DNA from: Ectocarpus siliculosus
Lineage: Eukaryota; Sar; Phaeophyceae; Ectocarpales; Ectocarpaceae
Length of the DNA: 22,569 nt
Direction of reading: 5' to 3'
Assembly (NCBI GenBank): GCA_000310025.1
Contig: FN649731.1
Location: 2,067,239 to 2,089,807, forward strand
The notes below the pieces were generated by a model. It was not told where the DNA came from, ran no database searches, and saw only the letters and a program-made list of their open reading frames with translations. Shown here one piece after another: positions 1 to 18,300 of the stretch. Every line of letters begins with the position of its first letter. Within the stretch, counting starts at the first letter, position 1. The translations under genes were made by a program, and so were the position numbers.

Positions 1-33
1 GGGGGGGGGGGGGGGGGGGGGGCGGGCGTACTC

Positions 34-1160
34 TTATGTTTTGCATGCCTTAGTGGTTAGACCATTGACCACGCGTCCTCGAGAGGACGGAGCATTGTTC
101 CCACAGGACCGATCACCGATGGCCAATCGTTCCTTCCTACTTTGCCAAAGGTGGCTCAAAAATGTCGTCCCTAGTCTGTCTATCCTAACGATATCCCTTC
201 CCGCCTTTTCAAACCACTTCCTTCTCCCCAGTACAGCTACCGTCCTCTCCTCTCTATTCCATGCCTCGAACATCTCCCTGTACCTCCCTTGTATTTTTCC
301 CAGCTCAGTCATGTACACTTCCCTCTCCTTATTGTACAGCCGACATGCCGCGACTACACGAACACGGTCTTCGAATTCGAAGCCGCAATCACATTTGAAC
401 TTGTCGTCTTCGTCGTCTACCTTCCTATGTCTTCGTCGACGTTCTCGAAAGCCTATGTCCCCGGTCCTGAATTTGACCTTAAGCTGTGTCCCTGCATCCA
501 TTCGTCCATGTAGGTAATCCTTGAACCCTATTCCTTCTTTCAACATTCCGTACACTTCTAGACCCTCCTTATCCTTGGTTTCTTTCCTTAGATTATGTTC
601 TTCTCTCTCGGCACAAGCAACAGATATCTTCTCCTTGAACCCCTGTAGACCCTCCGTTTCCAGCGTTTCATCTTCGTCGATGTCTAATAACCCCTTCCAT
701 ACGTCCTCTACAACCTTGACCCATTCCGTGGGTTGTCTACCCCTCTTTATGTTTGCCCACTTCGCCTCCCATACTATTCTCGGCAACCTCTCCTCTCCCA
801 TCCCGCACATGCGATACTGCCATGTCAGCTTCCTTGCGTCTCTTCCCGACCGTAGGGATTGGATCCCCAATTCTGCCCTGACGGCTGCATTACTTGTGCG
901 CTTGGAGCATCCTAGGATGATTTTCGCTGCTTTCATCTGCGCCGCCTCGAGTTCTTTCACTACCTTCTTATTTCCTTCCCATACTTCTCCGGCGTACTCT
1001 AGCGGCGGTACGATTACGCTCTTCAAAACCGTCCATGTGATGCGTGTATCGAGGTGCCGGTTTGCGAGTATTGGGTGCAGCTTCCCTGCTCGTGCTTTGC
1101 CGTTTTCCGCTACCTTGGACATGTGTGCATTCCACGAGCAGTCTTTTGCGATCTCTACAC
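34..1160 (-). pseudogene. LINE ORF2 C-terminal remnant
   Basis: An open frame without internal stops, so a fairly young copy, but missing endonuclease, catalytic RT motifs and N-terminus through 5' truncation. The frame runs further up to 1377, but residues beyond 1160 (for example RVFLERLPCPPACARRAPR) look like intron sequence read by chance. Confidence 0.75.
74..89 (-). repeat. LINE 3' hairpin (copy at window start)
   Basis: CGTCCT-CTCG-AGGACG on the element strand: a six-pair stem with a four-base loop, 3' of the ORF2 knuckle region and before the terminal tail. Confidence 0.65.
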
Positions 1161-1592
1161 GGGTGGGAAGGGACAAAAAATACGACAGTCGTGACAGTCC
1201 CACGAAAAGACGCGGCGCGCGTCTGGCACAGGCGGGAGGACACGGGAGTCTCTCCAAAAAGACCCTCCCAGACGTGTCGCGAAAAACATTCGGCTCGAAT
1301 CTCGCTGCTCGCTTCTCGCTGTTCGCCAGGGTTGGGCGATGAGAAAACAAACATGAGCTTGCAATGGTTCCGGCCACGCGTGCGTGAATGTGCTACCGCC
1401 GCGCCCCCGCGCTTATAACCAACAGCGTGGTGGAAAATGACTCAGTCGTTACCCCTGTTGATCGCCTGGGGGCAGTTCCAATTCACAAGGCAACAGTCAA
1501 TGTGATAGCATGTACCACCACGGAAACTGGGCAACGAGCGGTCGAAGAAAGCTCATGGAAGCTTAACCTTGACGCGCATGTGCCTATGGTAC
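1161..1592. other. Non-coding stretch between LINE and protease exon
   Basis: Probably the intron that received the LINE. No exon, repeat or conserved protein text was recognised on either strand. Confidence 0.5.
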
Positions 1593-9594
<8,002 letters not shown>

Positions 9595-10080
9595 CTGTCG
9601 GGGGTTGTTTTGACATGCGAGTAGTAGTCCGGATTTTCGCATGAACGCATTCTCATGAGTCGTCCAAAGTGTGAACACTTGCAAGCAATCACCTCAGTTC
9701 ATCGCACTATTTCGTACTTCACCGCCGACAAACCAGCAAGGAGTCGACAGCTTCCGAAAACTTTTCCCGCATCAGCTGTCCAACATGAACCATCTGCGGA
9801 GTTTTCAGTATCTCGCATGGGTGGGAGCTGCCGCACCCATAAAAAGTAGTAACAGCCACAAACGGCTACGGTCGTGAATACTTAATGCTACATACTACAT
9901 GTAGCTGTCGTTTATGGTGCTCTCACTCTGGAACTCTAGCGGAACATCGAATTCCCTGCCCCCCCCCCACCAATCACCCGCGCACTTCGAGACAAGATTC
10001 TTGGTCCTATTCGTCGAAAATGCTCACGGCTGACGCACACTTGCCACCGTCGTCCACAACTGTTTTTCTCTTGCTCTCAC
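9595..10080 (-). other. Putative intron between signal exon and protease domain
   Basis: Bounded by donor GAG|GTGAGA at 10080 and acceptor CGACAG at 9595. It holds a C run at about 9959-9968 and nothing else recognised. Confidence 0.4.
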
Positions 10081-10406
10081 CTCCCCGTACACCCGAGCCC
10101 TCGACGCCTCCCCGGCAGCCTTCCGGTCGCCGCTGCCGGCCGCCGCCGAGCTAGACCCCGCGACCGCAGCCCACGCGGCGGCAGCAGCGCCGGCCGATCC
10201 TAGGGTATTGAAAAACTCCCTCCGGGTCACGCCGCCGCCGCTTCCGCCGTCGGATGTACGCTGCTCGTTGTCGTTAGCGGGTTGGTCATCTTGGCGAAGA
10301 GCGCTGCTGCAGCGTTGCTGATGCTCCTGGTCATTGCGAGACCGAGCAGGATTGACTGCTCGTCCGCTGGTGGTGGTGGTGGTGGTGGTGATGCCAGGAG
10401 ATCTTG
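10081..10406 (-). CDS. Probable N-terminal exon of the protease with twin-arginine-like signal
   Basis: An open minus-strand stretch ends at a strong donor (GGGGAG|GTGAGAGC) in phase 0, matching the phase-0 start of the 9594 exon. Spliced, the join reads RARVYGE|VDKSPNDPRSYR, plausible for M16A enzymes, where a KSPxDxRxYR block precedes the protease domain. The exon has a low-complexity, Thr- and Gly-rich N-terminal part. It then has VTRREFF (RR at 10224-10219), an Ala-rich hydrophobic stretch of about 17 residues, and SSSAAAG. This order matches a Tat signal (S/T-R-R-x-F-hydrophobic, then an AxA-type end), as used for thylakoid lumen import. No in-frame ATG exists in the open stretch, so a first exon must lie further upstream. 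The start used here is the best acceptor (GCCCCCAG at 10407) and is uncertain. The exon could instead belong to an unrelated transcript. Confidence 0.45.
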
Positions 10407-11420
10407 CTGGGGGCAACGGCAGGTGGAAGCTTCGGGTGCCTGGTCGAGCCGTGTCATGCAAGGTTATGGGTAGGGTTCATCACTGCTGTACCAGCTGTTG
10501 AGCAAGGTGCACAGAGAAAAATCGGCTGTGATGGGCACGGCTGCGGAGTACCCGTGCTGTCGAAGCCATCGTATTTCAACACATGCTCACAAACATGTGT
10601 AAACAACGAGGGTCTGTCAGAACATGGCGAGGGTTGTGTGCGTAACAGCAGCATAGCACACCGCCTGGGAGGGTCTGGCTGTCGGCAGGACTCGATTTTT
10701 CTCACACCTTGGGATAGTATCAGAACCTGAGCAGCCGCAAGCACCCTTCGCATCCTTCCAACTCCTGCTGCAAAGCAGGCGTGTGCCGGTGAGTGCTATG
10801 TATGTACTCTCTCCCACAACGGCGACGAAAGGGAGTGAAAACGCGGCGAGATTACGCAGAAAATCAAGTTCTCGGTTCTGGAGGCTTTTTGTTTGAGGGG
10901 ACGGGGGAGCGATGGGCAGCTGGAGAGCGATCTTTCCAAACGTCTCAAAATCTTTGCAGTTTGTTGCGATTTTTGGCCTCTCCTCAAGCAGTATCCTCAG
11001 GCAAACCAATCATAATGCTGTATCGATTAGGATGCTGGCCCGTGTCTCGCTTCTTGCCGCTCAACTGCTGTGTTTATGCGTAGAGCATGAAACTGCTGTC
11101 GCGTCTGCGGGAGTGGAGTGAGTGTGTCGTCCACCGGCGGGGTCTTGCAGATCTCTTCAAGCTTCCGTGGCTCCAAGTAGGTGAGAGAATCCATGACACG
11201 GAAATAACGAAATGACGAAATAACAACCGTCCCTTTTTTTCCAAGCACGACTGGGCAACTGTTAGCCGTACGTATAACAAGGGTATCCTACCACATCTTA
11301 TATTGAAACTGCTGTGTGTGGTCTGCAGTACGGCCGTGACATATTGAGATATCGACGGCGTGGAGTACTATAATAGTGCTGCTGTAGTTTACTGTAGGAT
11401 TTATTGTTAACCCATTTTCG

Positions 11421-11965
11421 CACATATCGGGGTTGCCGCACCCATTGTGGATTTTCGTCGCTTGGCAACGACGTTGTAAAACACGCCGATCGCTTCGTGA
11501 GACAACCAGGTTACCGTATTTTTTTTGCGTTGTTTTATTCGTTCGCGGTAACCGTGAATTGTGGTCGAGTAGATCATGTTGTGCGGGGTCGAGAACCCTC
11601 ACTCCGCGCATAGGGGATAATCACACCACGGTGTGTTCAATTCGTAGAGCATCCTCGAGGCAGTTACACAGTGCTTATAACTGTCTATGGAAAGCACCAT
11701 AAAATAATCAAGTCATTCGCAGCTGTCGTCCGTACGCAAGGAAGTAAGCACAAGATGCCGAACACCCTTAGCAGGATGCAGCGCACCCTTAGCAGGATGC
11801 AGCGCACCCTTCATGCGACTCGCCGAATACCTCACGACCCTTCGCGCTTGGTGATGTGAGAGCCTGGTCCGGTGAGAACCGGCGTGCTCCGTCCCGGCTT
11901 TGTAGGGATGCGAGGTCAACGACCTAACGACTACGGCATGCATGGCTATTAGTACACCCCCCCCC
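11421..11965 (+). mobile_element. SINE-like non-autonomous element, copy 1
   Basis: About 545 bases, non-coding, homologous over most of its length to the minus-strand element at 20837-21436. In order it has a CGTCGCTTGGCAACGACG near-palindrome and an 8-bp inverted repeat (GGTTACCG 11509-11516, CGGTAACC 11546-11553) around a T-rich loop. Then come TGGTCGAGTAG, a GGGTCGAGAACCC hairpin, a 21-base unit ending GGATGCAGCGC present twice (about 11764-11805), and the tail hairpin (11890-11910). The end is the terminal block shared with the LINE, then AGTACA and nine C. The shared 3' tail implies it is mobilised by the LINE machinery. It sits in the space between VPS8 and the protease gene. Confidence 0.75.
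11890..11910 (+). repeat. SINE 3' hairpin
   Basis: CGTCCC ... GGGATG with a nine-base loop; equivalent in position to the LINE tail hairpin, one pair being G-U. Confidence 0.6.
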
Positions 11966-12857
11966 GTGCGACAAACGTTCAGAGTCGAAATGATTTAATA
12001 ATTTCATTATCGCACGAGGATCGGTGATATCGCACGTACCGGTGGCACCACACCCTCGTGCGGTAAAAGGCCAAGAACGAACCCGTCTAAAAATCGTTCG
12101 CATCCCCTTGCATTCTCTCGCATCCTTACGGTATGTGTCTCAAAAAGAAAGCACTGCCCGTCGTCCTCCACCCCACGCCCAATATCCTCTTGGGGCGAAA
12201 GTAAAGTGGTTTCACGTCAAAGGCAAGCACTAAATAGAAATGCGAAAGGTTCCCCCTGACAAGCGGTGATAAGTTTGTGGCGAGTTGACACACAAACAGC
12301 TTGTCAGGCTTTGTCTTCCTGTAAACTCGAAACCGCAACAAACCCGACGCCCGCCCAAACGTGGTGGCGAACTTAGCGTGTCACCTGTTTGTGGCAGAGT
12401 ACACGACGCTGCACGCCGTCTTGAAAGCAGACTTCGCTCTTGAAACTTCGAAACGTTCCAATCTACCGCCAGCCAACCCCAAATTTCCTGGCATGTCCTC
12501 CTGGCAACAAACACAACCTGCATGCATCAACCCGGACGTACAGCAAACACCCAACACATGCGGCGATTCTTCTACCCCACACAAGGTAAAAACATGGGTC
12601 ACACCAGAACATAGTGCGGGAGAGAACAGCAGTCACCACGATGAGCGACTAGTTGTGGCAGCACTTGAGAATATGGCCCACGTCGCGCTTGACAGCAAAT
12701 ACGCGAGCGCAGTGCCTGAGAGTTCGAAGCGCCGAGACCACCTCGATCAAGGGTACAGCAGCAGTCGATGGCCCTCGACGGTGCCGGCATGGGCTACAGG
12801 CCAACTCACCGGGACTAGTACTCAAGAGGCACGGGCCCTGCTCAAGGAGAGCACGAA

Positions 12858-12975
12858 ACGGCTGGATTACTGCTGCCTGTGTCGCACGCTTATTACCGGC
12901 ACTACAGTAGCGCGACACGGCTGAATACCTGCTGCCTGTGTCGCACGCTTATTTGCCGGCACCACAGCGGCCAAC
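12858..12975. repeat. 59-base tandem duplication
   Basis: Units 12858-12916 and 12917-12975, sharing CTGCTGCCTGTGTCGCACGC and flanking bases with a few differences. Between the VPS8 3' end and the protease gene. Confidence 0.8.
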
Positions 12976-13048
12976 CAAACGGCACTATTCAACCGGCGCT
13001 TCTTCCGTAGGGCTCGCAAGAAAACCCACGCCCGAGCGAGGTCCACCA

Positions 13049-13757
13049 TCAAGTCCTCTTCGCCAAGAAGCTCGCGGGCAAGGCAAGGGCGGCTCGCGCC
13101 TGCAGCGCGGACCCCCACCCCAACGCCTGGCGTCCCCGCGACTGCTCCTCCTCCCCCGCCGCCGCCGTCTCCCTTCGGTACTGGTTCGCTGCCGCACCGC
13201 CGGCTGCTGCTGCTGCTGCCGCCGCCCCCGGTCCCCCCCGCTGGTGCACGCGCCCGTTTTCGTCGCCCCCCAAGGCGCCGCCGCCAACACCACCACCGTT
13301 TCGGCCCGACACCTTGGTGCCACCTCGGTTCATCACGGGGATGTGGCCTATTGTCCCCCGCGCCCTGTCACCCCCATCGCCGCGAGTGGGACCGGTGTCC
13401 TCACCAGCAGACCACCTGGCGAGGGAGCGCATCTTGTCCCCCTTGGCCTGCCGGCGTCGCCTCGCGGCCCTAAGCCTCCACAGCGAGGCCGACGCGTCTT
13501 GCTGGGACATGGCCGGCGGCGGCGGCGGCGGCGGCGACGACGCCGCTCTCCGCGCCCCGGCGCCGCTACTACCGTCATCATCACCGTCACCATCCCCTTC
13601 GTCGTTGCGGCTACCTTCGTCCCCGCCGCCGCCGCCGCCCCGTCCCAAGTGCTCGACCACGGCGACGCCTCCAGAGGAGACGCTGATAACTCCGGACCCG
13701 ACAGCACCGAGAAGACCAGACGGCACCGGGGGGTGGTGCAACGCCAACGACCGCCGC

Positions 13758-13791
<34 letters not shown>

Positions 13792-14021
13792 TGCCGCCCA
13801 CGCTGAACACCCCTCCTCGTTGTTCGGGAGGAGAACCAGCCGCACTAGCGGCGGCGGCAGCGGAGGCGTTTCTCGTCCGCGTTGGTCCGTCGGCGGCGGC
13901 GATGCGCGGGGGGTGGAGGTCGAAGCCCCCCACGGCGGACACTCGGACGCCGGCGCCCTTGAGGGTGTGCCGCTCACGCACAACCGTGCGCAAGCTCTCG
14001 AAGAGTAGGGACGCAGCGGTC
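13049..14021 (-). CDS. VPS8: VPS8 probable last exon with long low-complexity tail
   Basis: Starts RTAASLLFESLRTVVRERHT (VPS8: ETTTSLLNxDLHWSLCNLR); the splice (CACAG + G) restores R and the exact spacing. After GVRVS the frame stays open to a TGA at 13051-13049, about 290 further residues dominated by Gly, Ala, Ser, Arg and Asp. In known VPS8 a RING finger follows this point; no Cys/His pattern is seen in any minus frame here. Long open frames also occur on the plus strand because CCG repeats lack stops, so openness alone does not prove coding. The exon may really end near 13925 at an unseen donor. Confidence 0.6.
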
Positions 14022-15317
14022 CTACAGCAGCAGTTTGTTGTTGTTGTCGTCGTTGTTGTTGTTTCGTATGATGACAAGAGTTGCAGCGGGGGGTGGGGGC
14101 AGAGAATTGGCAAAAAAAACGAAAAGGCGGGCCAAGAAATGGATGAGCTGGTTAGAACAGGAGGGTCGACGGGCGGACCCTGACATGGCAAAATAATAAG
14201 TTTTACCACGTGTGTGGCACTCAAATCAATGTGTGCGGTGTGCGGGCGGGACAAAAAGAACGTATCTGCGCTTGATCAACAAGGGTTCCCGCTCTCTTGC
14301 AGTCTGCCAGGCTTTTGCAGTTTCCGACCGACGCTTTCGCAAGACGACACGCAGGGGGGGAACTACCAACACAAATCCCCCCCTGCATACCCAACATGCG
14401 TTTCAAAAACGCCTCTTCCAAGTGGTCCATTGCTCCCTCGCACCCTTGTTAACAAGCACGATGACCACTAGACTACTAGTCAGCGCTGACTAGTGGTGGA
14501 GGGTTCATCGTGCTTCTCAAAAACCCATGGGCGATCAGATGCCGGGCTGCTGGCCTAGCACTTTGCCTCACTTTTCGTCGACGCTATCCTCCTTCCCTCC
14601 CCTTGCTCTCTCACCTGTGAATCGCTGTGTCGTACGAGTAGGTGTCCAGCATCGCCAGGATCACGTGCCGGAACTCTCCCAGGCTGCTGCCGGCGTGGTC
14701 GCTCACGACCTTCTTAACGATGGCCGGCAGCGGCACGTAACCTGCAACAGCATTATCCATCAGCATGTGGACCAGTTTTTGTACAAGGAAGGCCGAAGTC
14801 GAAAGAAGCACCATCACCTACCAATTTTCTCGGCGTTTCGGTAGTCCAAACAGCCTTGATTTATGCGCGCACAGAATCCCTATTATCGCCAACATTACAA
14901 ACAAAAAAAAATCGTTCTTGACATGCGTCTGTCTTTCTGCACGATATCGCGACAAACACTGCCACATCGACCGGAGCATCTTCGCTGGATCTTTCACCAC
15001 GTCTCAATCGTGGCACACATGACCTGCATCCATCCATCAGTCGGCGACCAAAAATGCTTGCAAAATCGAAATCCAAGGGGGGGTGAAGGGCACGCAACAC
15101 CTCAGCACCGTAAGGATATAGCGGAGGTGCACGATGAGACATGCTACAGCCAAAGGAAGAGGCAAAACTAAAGGTACATGAATAGATTTTCTCGTGAAAG
15201 ACGAAAGAGCACCCACCGGCCATGCTACTCAGGGTCCGCTGCAGCAGAGCATCCAGCACGCCCCCCATCACAGCCGCTGTCTGCGGGAGCTCTCCTGCCG
15301 CCTCGCGCCCCCGCCCG

Positions 15318-15356
<39 letters not shown>

Positions 15357-18300
15357 CGGGGGACACTCGCTGCCGGATCCGCCGCCGCCGCCGCCGCCGC
15401 CGCTCCCCGTGGGGGGGGCATCGAGGCTAAGGAAGACAGAGGGCCGCTTCGGCAAGCGGCTCCTTTCGCGCTGAGGATCTTGTCGAGGGTCTGAAACCAC
15501 AGGCTCGCGCTTAGGTCCAGCTCGTCGTCGTCGTCGAAGTGATCGCCAAGGGGTGATTGCCCTCCTCCTCCTCCTCCTCGGCCCTAAAAAAATCAAGGAG
15601 GAGGAGAACACGGGAGCGGCAACAGCGGCGGCAGCAAACGTGGAAGAACACTATTAGAGAAGGTGAGCAGCAGTCATGCGCTTTTGACAAACAGCGGCAG
15701 CAGCACCAGCGCTCTGCTTGCCTGCCTACCCGCCTCTGTCTGTGTCGGTGTGGTACGTCTTGCCACACACCACCCGCCACCTCCAAACGTACTATCATAT
15801 CTCGCCCGCCCTCCCCCCCTCGTTCTACGCCTCGCACCTCGCCCCCCGCAGAACCCCCCGCTGTTGAACGATGTCTTGCCCCGCTTGCCCGCCGAGCCGA
15901 CATTGATCCAACCGATCCCCCCGAGGAGGTTGGGGAAGCTCGTTGGCACATCTCGATGGCCACCATCAGGCTGCGAGTGGCTTCTCGACCCTGTCCAAGG
16001 TGACGGTGGTCGGAACGGGGGCAGCAACGCAGACAACCACAGGGCGTTATCGGTGGCGTTTGGTGGTGGTAGTGGTACTTGTGGTGGTGCTTGTTGTTGT
16101 TGGTGGTAGTGGTGATGGTGTTGCTGTTGTTGTTATCGTTGTTGTTGACATGGCTGTTGATTTTGTCCTGTTGGTGGTGTTGTTAACGGCGGCGGTGGTG
16201 GTGGCGCCTATCTTTCGCTAGTCTCATGAGGACCCACACGCGGTTCGCCTGCAGGCTAGGAAGCATAGCGAAATAGGTCGTGAGGGCGAGCCTCAGGCGA
16301 AGTGAACGATATTCTCTGCAGAAATCGCTTGGTAGTGACAAACCGCACTTGTGGAAAGGAACAGCTGCAAGTTGCCCGGGATACCACTGAGGGCAACTTC
16401 CACCGAACGAAAAGTAAATTTCTTCTCTGGTGCATTGTCACATAGATGTGCGAGGGCGTGCGTATGCTATCGAAGTACTTTCCCATTTCGACGGCGCTTG
16501 CATTTATTAACCCCACGACATTTTGTCTTGCCTACTAAAACAAAAAAACAAACAAAATGAAAAAAAGTTCATCTGTGACCTTCCTCTTGTGTGACCCCGG
16601 CTGTTACGCCAGGTATATACCCCGAAAGGCCTCTCAACCGGCGGCAGAACAGATGGGACAAACACACACACACACACACACACTGGTAAGGAGCTCGGAT
16701 CCCAGGATCACACAGAATGCCCCTCTAAGCCCCCAAGCTTCGAAAGCGCCTCTCTCTGGTAGTGAGGGAGGGAGTCAAATAGGTCCACTGTCGCAAACCG
16801 GAACACACCCTGCTGTAGCCCGTTCTAGGAAACGCACACACCTCTTGCAAGCCTTCCAACGCGACCTTGCTGGCCCATCTCGCCCACGCCGCCGTCCCGG
16901 CCCTCGGCCCCTTGGCCCCACCCCCCCCCCACCCTCCGGTGCCCCCGACCGCCCCACCTCCTCCTCCTCCGTCACCAAACCGTTTCGACGACAGCGAGGC
17001 CGAAGAAGACAGCGGCGACGCAGATCTCCCCCCTCCCGGCGGCGCGGCCGAGGCCTTAGCTGCCGTCGACGATGATGAGAGGAGCGCCATTTCCGCCGCC
17101 AGCTCCCTCAAGCTCGCGGTCTGGAGAGCCGTGCGGAGGGAGGCCAGCCGCGCGGACAGCGTGCGCAGGGCGAGGGCGAGCGCCCCCGGGACGTCTCCCT
17201 TTCCGCTCCAGGAGGTAGGGGGTCGCGTGGGCCACGCCGCGCTCTTGGCACAGGGCCAGCGTGTCGTCGGGGCTGTACCTGTTTGATGCCGTTTGGGGGT
17301 GGTTGAAGGTTTTTAGTGGTGGTGGGGGCGGCGATGCTTTTTTTTTACTTTTTTTTGGGAGTGTTACATAGAGGGAAAAATATTTTTGGGGGGGGGGGCT
17401 GGGCGTGGAAACCATGGAACCCCCCCCCCCGCTCCCCGGCGGAGGAAATGAGACAGAGAGGGTGTGACATGGACAAGTTTGGTAAATTAGACAACAGCGA
17501 AAAAAGCGATCGCGATAATTGGGGATAGATGGTGGGCACAAGAGGCCCTAGAGGACGGGGATAAGATGTGCAAGAAATTTTTATGGAGTTTGTGGCAGAA
17601 ACGTAAAGAGCTCCCAAATGTTGGTGGTGTCTCTAGTAGGTGTAGGAACGGTGCTCCGTCTCGAAAGGGACGCGTGGTCAATGGTCAAATGACTACGGCA
17701 AGCAACAAATGAGTACGCCCCCCCCCCCCCCCCCCCGCTCCCCGGCCAGCTTATCTAAACAATGTAGGCACACAGCAAGACGAACCGGTGGGTCAGCTAC
17801 AACACAATCACCGCACAACATCGTCGGTTCGCCCGAAAAAACACGGCATACATACGATCGACGAGACAGAGAAACCACATCGGTCATTTTCTCGCTTACC
17901 CCGTGCTGCTGGACAGGAAGGGGTACACCTCGTACGGTCGGAACCTGACGAGCAGCCGCACGTGGAGCGACCTGTCCCCGTCGTCCAGTCCTGCCGCGAG
18001 CCCCGAAGATGGGCGCGACCCGGGACCCCTGACACCGCCAACGCCCACACGGTCGTCGCGGTGGTGGTGCCGGCGGACACCCTGTTGCCCCCCGCCCCAA
18101 CCGCTCCCGCCGCGGGCGACGTCTGGACCGCCGGACCCCGGCGGCGATGGCGACGACGAGGCCCCCTGCTGCTGATCGGTGGGTGGCCGGAGCAGGGCGT
18201 CGAGGTAGTCGAACTGCAGGGTGGTTGTCGCGGAGAGGGCCGCGAGAGCGGCCTTGTGGTCCCCTCCGAACGCCTCCCCGACGGTGAAAACCGCCTCCGC

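Larger units (their letters stand above)
1..1160 (-). mobile_element. 5'-truncated LINE, C-terminal ORF2 end and 3' tail
   Basis: The minus frame ending in TAA at 36-34 encodes about 375 residues of a non-LTR retrotransposon ORF2 C-terminus. It has VEIAKDCSWNAHM, TVLKSVIVPPLEYAGEVW, ELEAAQMKAAKIILGCSKRT and a terminal CxC..C module. These match the thumb region after the reverse transcriptase and the C-terminal zinc-knuckle area of LINE proteins. The knuckle reads CDCGFEFEDRVRVVAAC, where the usual His is Arg, so the copy is probably inactive. The start at about 1160 is a 5' truncation; upstream, the same frame has no LINE similarity. The element ends in a hairpin (74-89), a conserved tail, GAGTACG and a run of C (G at 1-22 on plus). 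It lies within the protease gene's span, in the gene's own orientation, probably in an intron. Confidence 0.85.
10407..13048. other. Intergenic or 5' region between VPS8 and the protease gene
   Basis: Holds the SINE-like copy at 11421-11965 and the 59-base duplication. It should also contain the protease first exon and promoter and the VPS8 3' end; none of these could be identified with confidence. A plus-strand open frame at 12361-12924 looks like chance. Confidence 0.5.

Noticed and set aside
41-1342. Plus-strand open frames of 158 and 273 residues
   Set aside because: They run antisense to the LINE ORF2 remnant, whose minus-strand translation shows clear family motifs. The plus translations show none.
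10454-10753. Minus frame starting MRRVLAAAQ as first exon of the protease
   Set aside because: It has a real ATG and a possible GT after AAAQ, but nothing ties it to the downstream exon and no signal-peptide pattern is convincing.
11562-11596. A tRNA gene at the box A/B-like sequences
   Set aside because: The spacing is too short and no cloverleaf can be drawn; kept only as a remark on the SINE-like family.
11964-12014. Inverted CGTGCGA/TCGCACG pair just after the SINE-like copy
   Set aside because: Only 7 bp with a 37-base loop, not shared with copy 2; could be chance.
12361-12924. Plus-strand 187-residue frame ending in a CCLC motif
   Set aside because: No recognisable domain; the CCLC part is half of a 59-base tandem duplication. 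The start region overlaps stops in other frames without any homology.
12938-14183. Two long plus-strand frames (356 and 289 residues), Pro/Arg/Ser/Ala-rich
   Set aside because: They are shadows of CCG-repeat DNA that lacks stops in every frame. The minus strand has the VPS8 splice join, which they lack.
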